Source of the DNA: Anderseniella sp963700735
Lineage (GTDB): Bacteria; Pseudomonadota; Alphaproteobacteria; Rhizobiales; Aestuariivirgaceae
DNA: 64,000 nt
Direction of reading: 5' to 3'
Assembly: GCA_963700735.1 (NCBI GenBank)
Contig: CAVOYR010000002.1
Coordinates: forward strand, 147,006 to 211,005
Shown: one piece after another, positions 52,474-60,901 of the stretch
Position numbering within the stretch: position 1 is the first letter of the stretch
Layout: each line of letters starts with the position of its first letter
The notes under the pieces: generated by a model
Told to the model about the DNA's origin: nothing
Seen by the model: the letters and a program-made list of their open reading frames with translations, nothing else
The model's database searches: none
Translations under genes and position numbers: made by a program

Positions 52474-53084
52474 TCGCGATGGCCGCAGATCAGGAACAGG
52501 TTGGACACGCTCACACGTCATATTTCGACTGGTCGCCAGTTTGGGCCGGGTCAGCTGTTGCCGTGGCGATCTCTCTCGCGTTGACGCAGTTTGGAGCGGG
52601 CGTGGGCCTTGGCCTGGGCGAAACCATGGTCAATGAAACCACGCCATCGTGGAATGTGGTGGTAGCCGGGTTGTGGCTGGTTCTGACCGCAATCGGCGCG
52701 TCATCTGCGGGCGGGTACATTGCCGGCCGGATGCGCATGCCCGTCTTGGGTGCAGACCCCGGCGAACGTGAATTCCGCGACGGGATTCATGGCCTCGGTG
52801 TATGGGCGATCGGGTCAATTCTTGCCCTTCTGGCGTCCACCATCGTGACCATGGCCTCGTCCATCGGTGCAGCCAGCGCATCAGCCGGAGATGTTGCGGA
52901 AACAGTCGCGAGGTTTGCCCACAACGGTTCGGTCATACTCGCTTTTGGCACGGCAGCAGCCGCCGCAATCGGTGCAGGTGCTGCGTGGTTCGCAGCCGAA
53001 GCGGGTGGCAAGCACCGTGACGAGAACACCAGCGTGAACGTCGTCGTGCCGGGGTTCATCAGGAAATCGTTCCCAAAAGGATGA
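52470..53084 (+). CDS. Membrane protein of unknown function, four helices
   Basis: A 204-residue protein with hydrophobic segments at about 23-50, 62-84, 108-130 and 149-175; the segments are rich in small residues (GAASASAGDVA, AFGTAAAAAIGAGAAWFAAEAGG). The C-terminus is basic (VNVVVPGFIRKSFPKG). No enzyme or transport motif is visible. The start is either a GTG at 52470, overlapping the 24-residue gene, or an ATG at 52479; the overlap favours the first. It may form a small complex with the preceding single-helix protein. Confidence 0.6.
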   Translation: MIAMAADQEQVGHAHTSYFDWSPVWAGSAVAVAISLALTQFGAGVGLGLGETMVNETTPSWNVVVAGLWLVLTAIGASSAGGYIAGRMRMPVLGADPGEREFRDGIHGLGVWAIGSILALLASTIVTMASSIGAASASAGDVAETVARFAHNGSVILAFGTAAAAAIGAGAAWFAAEAGGKHRDENTSVNVVVPGFIRKSFPKG

Positions 53085-53206
53085 GACACTGACGAGGCTG
53101 AACGGGGGAGACTCATTGGCAGTCAATCTGCTTGTTTGAGTGCTCCAGAGTGTGCGGGCAAGCCCGTCACCGGGTTGGGTATGTTGGTTGGTCCCGGCGT
53201 GTACTG

Positions 53207-53253
53207 GAGCATCATCCGATCAGACTGAATCATCTGATCGGATAAAGATGCTC
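53207..53253. repeat. Palindromic intergenic repeat of the Rhizobiales GAGCATC...GATGCTC type
   Basis: An 18-bp stem with one bulge: outer arms GAGCATC/GATGCTC (53207-53213, 53247-53253), inner arms ATCCGATCAGA/TCTGATCGGAT (53214-53224, 53233-53243), 8-base loop and a 3-base bulge. From memory, close relatives of this palindrome, with the CCGATCAGA core, are frequent between genes in Mesorhizobium-like genomes. It lies in a 250-bp gene-free stretch between two convergent genes and has no T-run, so it is more likely a dispersed repeat than a terminator. Confidence 0.7.
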
Positions 53254-53335
53254 GATTTCAAGGTGCCAGAGCAGCTTTAGCCGTCCAAGGTGAACGGTTG
53301 TTGCTCCAGGCGAAGGGACGACGGATGATGCTGTG

Positions 53336-54022
53336 TCAAATCACCTTGCAATGCAGATCACCAACGCCTTCGACGTGGCCATGCATGACGTCGCCCTTGT
53401 TGATGGCGCCGACGCCTGCAGGCGTCCCCGACATGATGACGTCGCCCGGCGCCAGTTCGAACAGACCGGACAGGTAGGAGATCATTTCCGGCACCTTCCA
53501 GATCAGCTGGTTCAGGTCGCCCTCCTGGCGGCGCTTGCCGTTCACGTCGAGCCATATGGCACCGGCATCGGGGTGGCCGATCTCGGAGGCCGGCACCAGA
53601 TCCGAGCACGGCGCCGACTGCTCGAATGCCTTGCCGATTTCCCATGGCCGGCCCATCTTCTTGCATTCTCCCTGCAGGTCGCGCCGCGTCATGTCGAGAC
53701 CGACGCCATAGCCCCAAACGCACTCCATCGCCTTGTCGAGTGGAATGTTGCGCCCGCCCTTGTGCAGTGCCACCAGCATCTCGATTTCGAAGTGAACGTC
53801 GCTCGACTTGTCGGGGTACGGGAAATCTTCGCCGTTGAGGACCACGTTGTCCGGGTTTTTCTGGAAGAAGAACGGCGGCTCACGGTCCGGGTCACCGCCC
53901 ATCTCGATGGCATGAGCGGCATAGTTGCGCCCGACGCAATAGATGCGGTGGATCGGAAACACGGCCTTTGAACCGCGTATGGGCAGGTAGGCCTGGGCCG
54001 GTGGCTTGATGGCATATTCCAT
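53336..54022 (-). CDS. Fumarylacetoacetate hydrolase family protein
   Basis: A 228-residue FAH-family hydrolase. The metal-binding acids are in VHFEIEMLVALHKGG (E-x-E) and the following D of GYGVGLDMTRRDLQ; the oxyanion/nucleophile region is RNYAAHAIEMGG (Y-A-x-H-x-x-E). It is nearest in pattern to fumarylpyruvate hydrolase or 2-oxo-hepta-diene-dioate-type isomerases, small single-domain members that cleave ring-fission 2,4-diketo acids. GAGGAG lies nine bases before the ATG. It is downstream of the SsuBC-like transporter genes in the same direction, so the importer may bring in its precursor. Confidence 0.87.
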   Translation of the reverse strand: MEYAIKPPAQAYLPIRGSKAVFPIHRIYCVGRNYAAHAIEMGGDPDREPPFFFQKNPDNVVLNGEDFPYPDKSSDVHFEIEMLVALHKGGRNIPLDKAMECVWGYGVGLDMTRRDLQGECKKMGRPWEIGKAFEQSAPCSDLVPASEIGHPDAGAIWLDVNGKRRQEGDLNQLIWKVPEMISYLSGLFELAPGDVIMSGTPAGVGAINKGDVMHGHVEGVGDLHCKVI

Positions 54023-54088
54023 TTAATGGAACTCCTCTTGTTTTTCTGGCTGTTGCAATGTTTCAGGATGAGAAAGGGGGTCTCTACC

Positions 54089-54841
54089 TCAGCGTTTGGC
54101 TGCGTAGAATGCAACCTGGCGTTCCAGCCAGGCGAGCAACTCGGAGATGGTGAAGGCAAGCGCGAACAGCACCACCAGCACGGCCCAGAAGTGCGACATC
54201 AGGAAGTTGCTGGAGTACAGCTCGAACAGAGCGCCGAAGCCGACAATCGAAACGAGCAGCTGGCCAATGATGACGCCCTTCACAGCACGAATGACGCCAA
54301 TGCGGATGCCACCGAGAATTTCCGGCAGGGCTGCCCAGAAATAGATCTTGGTAAAGGCTTCCAGGGGTGATGCGCCGAAGCATCGGGCCATCTCGATCAG
54401 CGACCGGTTCATCTGCATCACCCCGGCGCGCGAATTGAGGATGATGATCCAGATCGCAAACAGCGTGGTCGTAATGATGATGGTGGTGACGCCGAAGCCG
54501 AACAGAACCATCAGCACCGGCACCAGCGCAGTCAGGGGAGCTGACAGGAAAATGTTGACCCACGGCAGCAGCAACTCGTCCAGCAGTCTGCTTTTGCCCA
54601 TGAAGATGCCGACAGGCACCCCGATCACCACGGCAAAAAAGACTCCCATGAGAAAGGCGTAGGCGGTGTCACCCAGGGCGGACAAAAATGCCGTCGTGCC
54701 GATGATACTGAAAAGCGTCACGATCACTTTGGACAGCGGCGGCACGAAGAACGTGATGTCGAGCTGGCCGATGATTTCCCACAAGGCGCCCCACACCAGC
54801 AGTGACGACATTCCCGGCAGCTTGTATCCGAACAGGTACAT
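54089..54841 (-). CDS. ABC transporter permease (SsuC/TauC-like)
   Basis: A 250-residue permease of the nitrate/sulfonate/taurine class: about five to six helices, a GVPVGIFMGKSRLLDELLLPWV segment, and the EAA loop MARCFGASPLEAFTKIYFWAALPEILGGIRIG. The ATG at 54841 is used because TAGGAG lies ten bases upstream; the longer frame is shadow sequence from the ATPase gene. It is the second permease of the set, 13 bases after the ATPase stop. Two different permeases with one ATPase point to a heterodimeric channel. Confidence 0.9.
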   Translation of the reverse strand: MYLFGYKLPGMSSLLVWGALWEIIGQLDITFFVPPLSKVIVTLFSIIGTTAFLSALGDTAYAFLMGVFFAVVIGVPVGIFMGKSRLLDELLLPWVNIFLSAPLTALVPVLMVLFGFGVTTIIITTTLFAIWIIILNSRAGVMQMNRSLIEMARCFGASPLEAFTKIYFWAALPEILGGIRIGVIRAVKGVIIGQLLVSIVGFGALFELYSSNFLMSHFWAVLVVLFALAFTISELLAWLERQVAFYAAKR

Positions 54842-54854
54842 GGGCCTGGCGCTC

Positions 54855-55658
54855 CTATTCCACGTAACTGCGCAGCGAGGCCCAGATCCGGTCGACGATA
54901 TCCAGGTATTCGCTGTCGCGGCGGATATTCTCCACGCTCTTCTGGCGGAAGCTGCCCGGCCGGATGATCTCCGATACCCGGCTCGGCCGCGGCAGAAGGA
55001 TGGCGATCTGGTCGGAAACATAGACCGCTTCTTCGATCGAGTGCGTGACGAAGATGAACGTCTTGCTCTCGTTCTGGACCAGCGACAGCAGGTCTTCCTG
55101 GAACTTGCGGCGGGTCTGCTCGTCGACCGCCGAGAACGGTTCATCCATCAGGATCACGTCAGCATCAACCGACAGTGCCCGCGCAAGTCCAACGCGCTGG
55201 CGCATGCCGCCGGACAGTTCGTGCGGATAGCTGTTCTCGAAGCCGGAAAGGCCCACGTCCCTGATGAACCGGCTTGCGGTCGCTTCGCGTTCTGCCTTGG
55301 CCACGCCGCGCAGCTCCAGTCCGAAGGCCACGTTGCGTAACACTGTTGCCCACGGCAGCAGGGCAAAGTCCTGGAACACGAAGGAGCGGTCGGGCCCCGG
55401 CCCGGTGACGGTCTTGCCATCCACCAAAATCTCACCGGAGTCAGCCTCAAGGAGGCCGGCGATGATCTTGAGCAAAGTGGTCTTGCCGCACCCGGAGGGC
55501 CCCAGCAGCGAGGTCAGCTGGCCGCGCGGGAAGTCGAGCGTCAGGTTGCGCAGGGCCTCCACGTCTCCATAGGACTTGGACACGTTGCGAACGCTTACGG
55601 CGTTGTCGGTGCTGTGCGCTTCCTGCAGGCGAACAGGCTTCTTCTTAGTCTGAGGCAT
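54855..55658 (-). CDS. ABC transporter ATPase (SsuB/TauB-like)
   Basis: A 267-residue ATPase: Walker A GPSGCGKTT at 53-61, VFQDFALLPWATVLRNVAFGLEL (Q-loop), signature LSGGMRQRVGLARAL, Walker B VILMDEPFSAVD, H-loop VTHSIEEAV. The class is the nitrate/sulfonate/taurine/aliphatic-sulfonate importers. It overlaps the first permease by 14 bases (ATG at 55658, permease stop at 55645) and is followed by the second. Substrate cannot be told from the ATPase. Confidence 0.92.
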   Translation of the reverse strand: MPQTKKKPVRLQEAHSTDNAVSVRNVSKSYGDVEALRNLTLDFPRGQLTSLLGPSGCGKTTLLKIIAGLLEADSGEILVDGKTVTGPGPDRSFVFQDFALLPWATVLRNVAFGLELRGVAKAEREATASRFIRDVGLSGFENSYPHELSGGMRQRVGLARALSVDADVILMDEPFSAVDEQTRRKFQEDLLSLVQNESKTFIFVTHSIEEAVYVSDQIAILLPRPSRVSEIIRPGSFRQKSVENIRRDSEYLDIVDRIWASLRSYVE

Positions 55659-56406
55659 AGCCACGGTTATTCCCCTTGAACAGGCGAAGCTCGACCTTTT
55701 CCAGTACATTCAGAAACAGGACGGCGAGCAGGATGATTGAGAAGATTGCGGCATACATGGCCGGGTAGTCGGCAATGGACCGGCTGTAGGTGATGATGTC
55801 GCCGACGCCGGTCGGGGTGATCTTGAGCTCGGACAGGATGGCGCCGATGAAGCCCGCCGAAATGCCCAGCCGGAGCCCGGAAAAGATCAGCGGCGAGGCG
55901 GCCGGAATGATGACCTTGAGAATGACGTCGCGCTCGGTGGCGAGAAAGGAGCGCGCCATTTCCTTCATGGAAAACGGGGTATTGCGCACCGCGCCGGCGG
56001 TGTTGAGCACGATTACCGGCATTGCCATGATGCACACGACGAAGACTTTGGACGTCAGCCCGACACCGTAGGCCATGACAAGCAGTGGAATGAGTGCGGC
56101 CAGCGGCGCGGTCTGCATCACAATGAAGATGGGTGAGAACAGCCAGTCAAACTTTTCGCTGAGACCGATCCATAGTCCTAGGGCGATGCCGAAAACGGCG
56201 GAGATTGATACGCCGACGATCAACGGTCGCAAGGTTTCAGCATATGCCTTGAACAGGCTGCCATCCAGCGCCATCGCCAACAGCGACTGCATGGATTCGA
56301 GAAAGGTCGGAAAGGCGTAGCTTACCGGAATGCGGCCCGCGATCTCCCACGCGCCGAACACCAGCGCGGCCGAGAGCACCTTGAGCAGTAGGGGCCGGTA
56401 TTGCAT
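55645..56406 (-). CDS. ABC transporter permease (SsuC/TauC-like), first
   Basis: A 253-residue permease: PLLLKVLSAALVFGAWEIAGRIP, then YAETLRPLIVGVSISAVFGIALGLWIGLSEK, MKEMARSFLATERDVILKVIIPAASPLIFSGLRLG (EAA loop). The ATG at 56406 has GGAG nine bases upstream; a GTG at 56421 is less likely. It follows the interrupted binding-protein gene across a strong hairpin (56462-56485). Transcription from the IS side may now replace the original promoter. Confidence 0.9.
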   Translation of the reverse strand: MQYRPLLLKVLSAALVFGAWEIAGRIPVSYAFPTFLESMQSLLAMALDGSLFKAYAETLRPLIVGVSISAVFGIALGLWIGLSEKFDWLFSPIFIVMQTAPLAALIPLLVMAYGVGLTSKVFVVCIMAMPVIVLNTAGAVRNTPFSMKEMARSFLATERDVILKVIIPAASPLIFSGLRLGISAGFIGAILSELKITPTGVGDIITYSRSIADYPAMYAAIFSIILLAVLFLNVLEKVELRLFKGNNRGYASD

Positions 56407-56461
56407 GGACGTGTGCTCCACGGCGGAAAATGGCTCGTTTGATCTGGAAGTGGATGGTGAT

Positions 56462-56485
56462 CCCCGCCCGGAAGTCCGGGCGGGG
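56462..56485. terminator. GC-rich hairpin after the binding-protein gene
   Basis: Perfect 10-base arms CCCCGCCCGG and CCGGGCGGGG with a 4-base loop, 18 bases after the binding-protein stop (minus strand). It lacks a T-run on that strand, so it more probably stabilises the mRNA or pauses polymerase than terminates. Confidence 0.6.
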
Positions 56486-56503
56486 CACCAAGGTAATGGA
56501 GGC

Positions 56504-57266
56504 TTACTGGGATCCCTGAAGCGGCTTCAGGTACCAAAAGTCCTCGATGTTGAGCGAGGCCGGGTCGCCGGTCAGCTGGCCGGCACGCGAATACCAGTCC
56601 ATGTCAGCCTTTGCAGCCTTTTCGCCGCCGCCGTTGATGTCGTACAGACCGCCTTCAACAGCGTCCTTGTAGAAGCCATCAATACCGTCCAGGACTTCTT
56701 TCGGCAGCTGGCCGATAGGACCGTTCGGATCGGTTTCCTTGCTTATGATGGTCGGGTCTGCTGCCATGTCGCGATAGACGCTCACCAGCGCATTCACGAA
56801 GATGTTCACGTCGGCCTCATTGGCCTTGATCCAGTCAAGATTGGCGAACAGGGCCTCGTCGCTGGCGTCAACGTCGAACATGGGCAGAACATTGAACTTG
56901 TCGCCGGCAACCTTCATCATCTTGTTCTTGTTGGACAAGTCGATAATGGTGGCGTCGGTCTGGCCGGCCATCAGAGCAGCAACACGATTGGACGATCCGG
57001 AAACGTAAACACGGTCTCCAAACTTGATGCCGACCTTCTCCTCAATCACGTTGGCAATCGAGTTGGTGCCGCCGCCGCGCGAGTGCAGCATGATCGGCTG
57101 GCCGTCGAGATCCTTCAGGTCGGAGTACTTCTTGGAGGTAACCGGGAAAAACTTCAGCTTCGACAGCTGGAAGATGATGCGGATTGGAGCCTTCGACTTC
57201 TGCATCGCTGCGTAGGGTGTGCCGAAGCCGATGTCCATCTGGCCGCTCAGCACGGCCTGGATGGCC
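56504..57266 (-). pseudogene. ABC importer binding protein, 5' end removed by an IS
   Basis: About 254 C-terminal residues of a nitrate/sulfonate-type binding protein, from LAIQAVLSGQMDIGFGTPYAAMQKSKAPIRI to the stop. The expected signal peptide and roughly 60 first residues are missing: at 57267-57270 the sequence meets the AGCT that borders the inverted repeat of an IS5-family element. An open frame runs on into the IS to 57406, but those residues are IS sequence. The protein cannot be exported in this form, so the importer operon has lost its binding subunit unless another copy exists. Confidence 0.88.
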
Positions 57267-57270
57267 AGCT

Positions 57271-58572
57271 GGACACCCGCATTAACCGGTGATTTTCGAC
57301 GCGGCGGCGTCACAAGTTCGGTTGATTGATGCCTTTCTGCGGTCTTGATGGTGTTTATGGCCCCGGAAGCGATGCCCTGGGGTGTTCTCAGCGTCGATTT
57401 TCGCACTTGCGGACAAACTCATCCTGTGGCGCAGGCCCGCTCATGGAAGATGAGGCGGTCGAAGTTGTAGGCGATATTGGCCAGGATCAGCTTCGCCTCG
57501 GCGCGGGCAAGACCAATGGTGCGGATAAACAACCCGAAGCGGTTCTTCTGGTGCGCAAAGACATGCTCGACCGCCGCACGGATCGATGACTTGCCGGCAT
57601 TGGCCCGTGCGATGTGCTTCGGCATCGGGCGTCCTGCCGGCTTGCGGCGGTGGATCCGGCTGACCAGCATCTTCGACGCCAGCCATTTCTCGTTCTTCTG
57701 CGACCGGTAGGCGCTGTCGGCCCAGACCTCAGACGAGGTGTTCTTTGTCGTCACCAGTTTCGGTAACATGCGACCGTCGGCATGCGAGGCCGAGGTGACA
57801 GCACATGCCCGGATGAACCCGAACCGCCGGTCGATCACAATGTGCGACTTGTAACCGAACACCGGCAGGGCGATCTGCGGCAGGGGTGTTCCATCCGGCC
57901 GATAGCGGATCTTGCCGCCGACCTTCAGCGTCCAGCGTGCGTCAGTGTCCTTCTGTGCCGCCTTGTTCGGCTCGTCCGGCCAGATCCCCGATGCTGCCTT
58001 TCCGTCCTTGATCGCCGCCTTTTCGGCATCGCTGTTGCGCTGCTTCGGCGCCGGCACCAGGGAGGCATCAACGATCTGGCCCGACATCGGGATGTAGCCC
58101 TTCTTCTGCAATTGCCAGTCGAAGGCTTTCATCACCCGCTTCAGCGTGCCGGTCTCGGTGAGCTTGTTGCGGAACAGCCGGATGGTGTTCTCGTCCGGCG
58201 TCGGACCGCCAAGATCAAGGCGCAGGAACCGCATCCAGGACAGCCGGTCGCGGATCATGAACTCCATCTTCGCGTCGCTCAGATTGTGCTGCGCCTGCAG
58301 GATCAATGCCTTGAACATCGAAACCGGGTCGAACGGAGGCCGACCACCCCTGGCGCCATCGCCATATCCAAGGCCTTCGACAAGCCAGCCCCGGAAATGT
58401 TCGAAATCCACTGTCTTCTCCAGAACCTCCAGCGGATCGCCGTTCTAACTCAGCCGCTCAAGGTGTTCCGAAAGTCCGAAAAACGACCGATGTTCCATCG
58501 CCCTGCCTCCAAATCACGACAGGACAAGTGAATCACAAAATCCAGAATCCAGACAGGTTTTTGCGGGTGTCC
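57271..58572. mobile_element. IS5-family insertion sequence, 1302 bp
   Basis: The element has terminal inverted repeats of about 20 bases: left end GGACACCCGCATTAACCGGT and right end (read inward) GGACACCCGCAAAAACCTGT, differing at three positions. It is flanked by AGCT on both sides (57267-57270 and 58573-58576), a fitting 4-base target duplication, although AGCT is palindromic. It carries one transposase gene on the minus strand. It splits the binding-protein gene of the importer. The transposase has an in-frame amber stop, so the element is probably no longer active by itself. Confidence 0.88.
57419..58498 (-). pseudogene. IS5-family transposase with in-frame amber codon
   Basis: About 359 codons. 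The frame begins at the ATG at 58498 (MEHRSFFGLSEHLERLS) and hits TAG at 58445-58447, then goes on as NGDPLEVLEKTVDFEHFRGWL. Relatives have a sense codon there (S-x-N/G-D-P-L-E). Downstream everything is intact: the DDE residues in IVDASLVPAP, VWADSAYRS and VEHVFAH, and the DUF772-like N-terminal GGRPPFDPVSMFKALILQ. A GTG at 58411 gives a 330-residue product lacking only the first 29 residues, so some activity by internal start cannot be excluded. Confidence 0.88.
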
Positions 58573-58576
58573 AGCT

Positions 58577-58990
58577 ATGGGCCGGGAGCGGCATCGACAG
58601 CTTGGCACGGAAACCGGGTTCTCGCTGCGCCTGCGTATGAAGGCCGACTCTGGCCTGTCCTGCCATTCAGGCAGCAAACTGCCGTGTCCATTGAGTCCAT
58701 GCATTGACGAGCACGAATGCAAATCAGACCCGCCAGCAACCCGATCAAGGTCCGCGTCATGTTCACCGTTGAGGCGGTGACGAGATCGCACGGCCCAACC
58801 AATCCGTCAGCTACTGATTCAGTTGAACTATTTTGCACCTGTCTTCGCGCTTAAATGGCTCGTATAACTGCCATAACGCTGATGTTCGCCACGCTGATGT
58901 TCGCCGATGTGCACTCGCGACTTTCCACCTCCAACCTCAGATGTTACCTGAGGCGTAGTCGCTTCGTCGTGAATTCACCTAACTTATTGA
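58577..58990. other. Flank right of the IS, no certain gene
   Basis: About 410 bases between the IS and the tRNA fragment. On the minus strand an ATG at 58760 opens a signal-peptide-like MTRTLIGLLAGLICI, and 62 codons separate it from the binding-protein frame across the IS, the right distance for the lost 5' end. But the intervening residues do not look like a binding protein and the joined frame has a TAG at the junction. It is either a decayed 5' remnant or chance. Confidence 0.35.
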
Positions 58991-58996
58991 GATGTT

Positions 58997-59038
58997 TGGT
59001 AGCGGGAGAGGGACTCGAACCCCACAGATCAGAATCTG
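58997..59038 (-). tRNA. tRNA 3' fragment, probable integrase attachment site
   Basis: Read on the minus strand, a T-arm with GGTTCGAGTCC and the acceptor end CTCCCGCTACCA, followed by nothing tRNA-like on the 5' side (no D-arm or 5' acceptor strand found). The isotype is not determinable. A 3' half of a tRNA 110 bp before a tyrosine integrase is the standard mark of an attachment site left by an integrated island; the intact tRNA should be at the other end. Confidence 0.7.
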
Positions 59039-59149
59039 CGTTTTCCATAACCATCTGTTGTTAAATATATTTTCTGGTTTTAGGCGCTTTTCAGGAACCG
59101 ATTTGGTACATTGAATGTGCGATTTTTGGTACATTGAGAGGCGCGAAAT

Positions 59150-60584
59150 TTGTCGACATATCTGATCAAAAGAGCGGGTCATTTTCACTATCGCCGTGCT
59201 GTTCCAGCCGCTTGGAGACACCTGCTCGGTCAGCGTGAATGGAAACAGAGCTTGAAGACTTCGTCTCGCACCGAGGCAGAGGTCAAAGCGAGGGCCTTGG
59301 CCGTCCAGCATGACGAACTTCTTGCTGAACTCGAGATCAAAGGCCCGGACCAGGTCGCCAAACAGCGCTACCAAGAAATCCAGCAGACGTTTGATGATCA
59401 AGAAAAGTCCATTTACCGCTGGTTTCAAAGCACCGAGCTCACCGATGAGGATGAACTCGAGTTGTACAGGCAATTGCATCTGCTAGAGCGCAGCCGCCGC
59501 ACCAAAGATGAAATAACTTGGCGTCCGGCCTGATCCACGGGTCGTGCAGAAAGCCTTTCTCGAATACGGGTATGAAGGCGAATTTGGCGCAGGCGTAGCT
59601 CCTCCGACAGATAGGCAGGAGTACTACGAGTGGTTGGGAGAGAAGCACAAAATCGAAGCCATGATTGTTGATCTGGCTCCTGAACAAAACAAACTGCTAG
59701 CGGTAGCAGATGACTGGCATCGGCATATTGGCCACCGTAAGCACACGTGGCGAAAACACTTAGAGAAGCTGAATCGCTTCGTTTCCACTGTGGGCGATTT
59801 GCCAATTGATCAGATCACTCGCGAGCACATCGAGGCATTTCGTGATGGCTTAATCAAAACAGGCATATCCGCAACAACTGTCCAGAAGTACCTAGACGTA
59901 CTGAAGGCACTGTTTAGATGGGCAAAGCGCGAGCGACGCCTCATCAAAATCAATCCCGCCGAAGACGTATCAGCTCCTCGTGATACCAGATCCTCAGACA
60001 AGAAAGGGCGACGTCCCTTCAACACACAAGAGCTGAAGGCTGTTTTGATGGCTGCTCAAGCAGCATGGTCAAAACGCGGGCGCGACAGAGACTTGCTGAT
60101 GATGTTGCGTGTCCTGCTGTACACAGGGGCTCGTCCGATGGAGATTGCTCAGTTGCGTCCCTGTGATGTCCAGGATGGCGTCATCTCCATCAACGACCAT
60201 AACGGCAAGCAGATCAAGAATGAAGCTTCAGTCCGGGACATACCAATTCACCCGGCAATTGCCGATTTCGAGAAGTTTGCAAAATCAGGTGGCAAACTCG
60301 TGTTCAAGAGCTTTGAGACAATTGGAGACCGAAAGGCAGAGGCGCTTAGCTCCCGGTTCACTAGGCTCCTCCGACAGCACCTGCACATTACCGACCAACG
60401 CAAGACGCTTTACTCACTCAGGCACAATTTTGCTGATGCATGTCGAAACGCTCGCCTGTCCCCTAGCATTCAGTACCAGCTCATGGGACATGTAGAGAGC
60501 AACCGGAACGCTGCAGGCTACGGAACAGGTGCTTCGATTGAAACGCTCAGACGCGAGCTAGCGAAGGTTGATCCTCTTCGTTGA
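59150..60584 (+). pseudogene. Tyrosine integrase (DUF6538-type N-terminus), frameshift near 59515
   Basis: About 478 residues if repaired. The first part (from 59150, in a TTG/ATG-poor start region; STYLIKRAGHFHYRRAVPAA) is the N-terminal arm-binding region, the rest (LGVRPDPRVVQKAFLEYGY...) is in the next frame. The break falls at ATAACTTGG near 59515, where dropping one A joins the frames. Catalytic residues: Arg in TGARPMEIAQL, the S-L-R-H-N-F box (Arg and His), and GHVESNRNAAGYG with the nucleophile Tyr. Codon use is less GC-rich than in the neighbours, indicating acquired DNA. It integrates at the tRNA site next to it. Confidence 0.85.
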
Positions 60585-60901
60585 GTTGGCATCGAGCACC
60601 CGCGATCACTCACCGCGAATGATGTGTAAGTGCGCCTCCAAATGGCTAGTCAGCGACGTTGCTCAGGTCCATGAGACAGAAATCGGTGATTTAATACGTC
60701 AGGGGACCCATCGGCCCCCACCCCCTGGGGTACGGTGGAGCTGCGGTGGCTGCCTCTTTGTGGATTTAGAGGTCGGGGTATTAGGGGGCGTTCTTGCTAG
60801 TCCGCTTTCGGCGGTCCTTCAGACATTCTGAGTGGGAACGGAAAACTTCTGCTTTTGACCCACTGCGGACATCCAATACGTGATCGGAATGTGATTACGC
60901 T
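60585..60901. other. Intergenic stretch after the integrase
   Basis: About 315 bases with runs of C and G (60708-60790). No gene, hairpin terminator or second tRNA copy is visible. It marks the change from the AT-richer integrase region back to normal composition. Confidence 0.4.

Noticed and set aside
53207..53253. Intrinsic terminator for the FAH gene
   Set aside because: No T-run follows on either strand and the hairpin is about 80 bases past the stop; the repeat explanation fits better.
56504..57406. 300-residue binding protein starting inside the IS
   Set aside because: The first residues (up to about 57266) come from IS end sequence; they contain the inverted repeat and no signal peptide.
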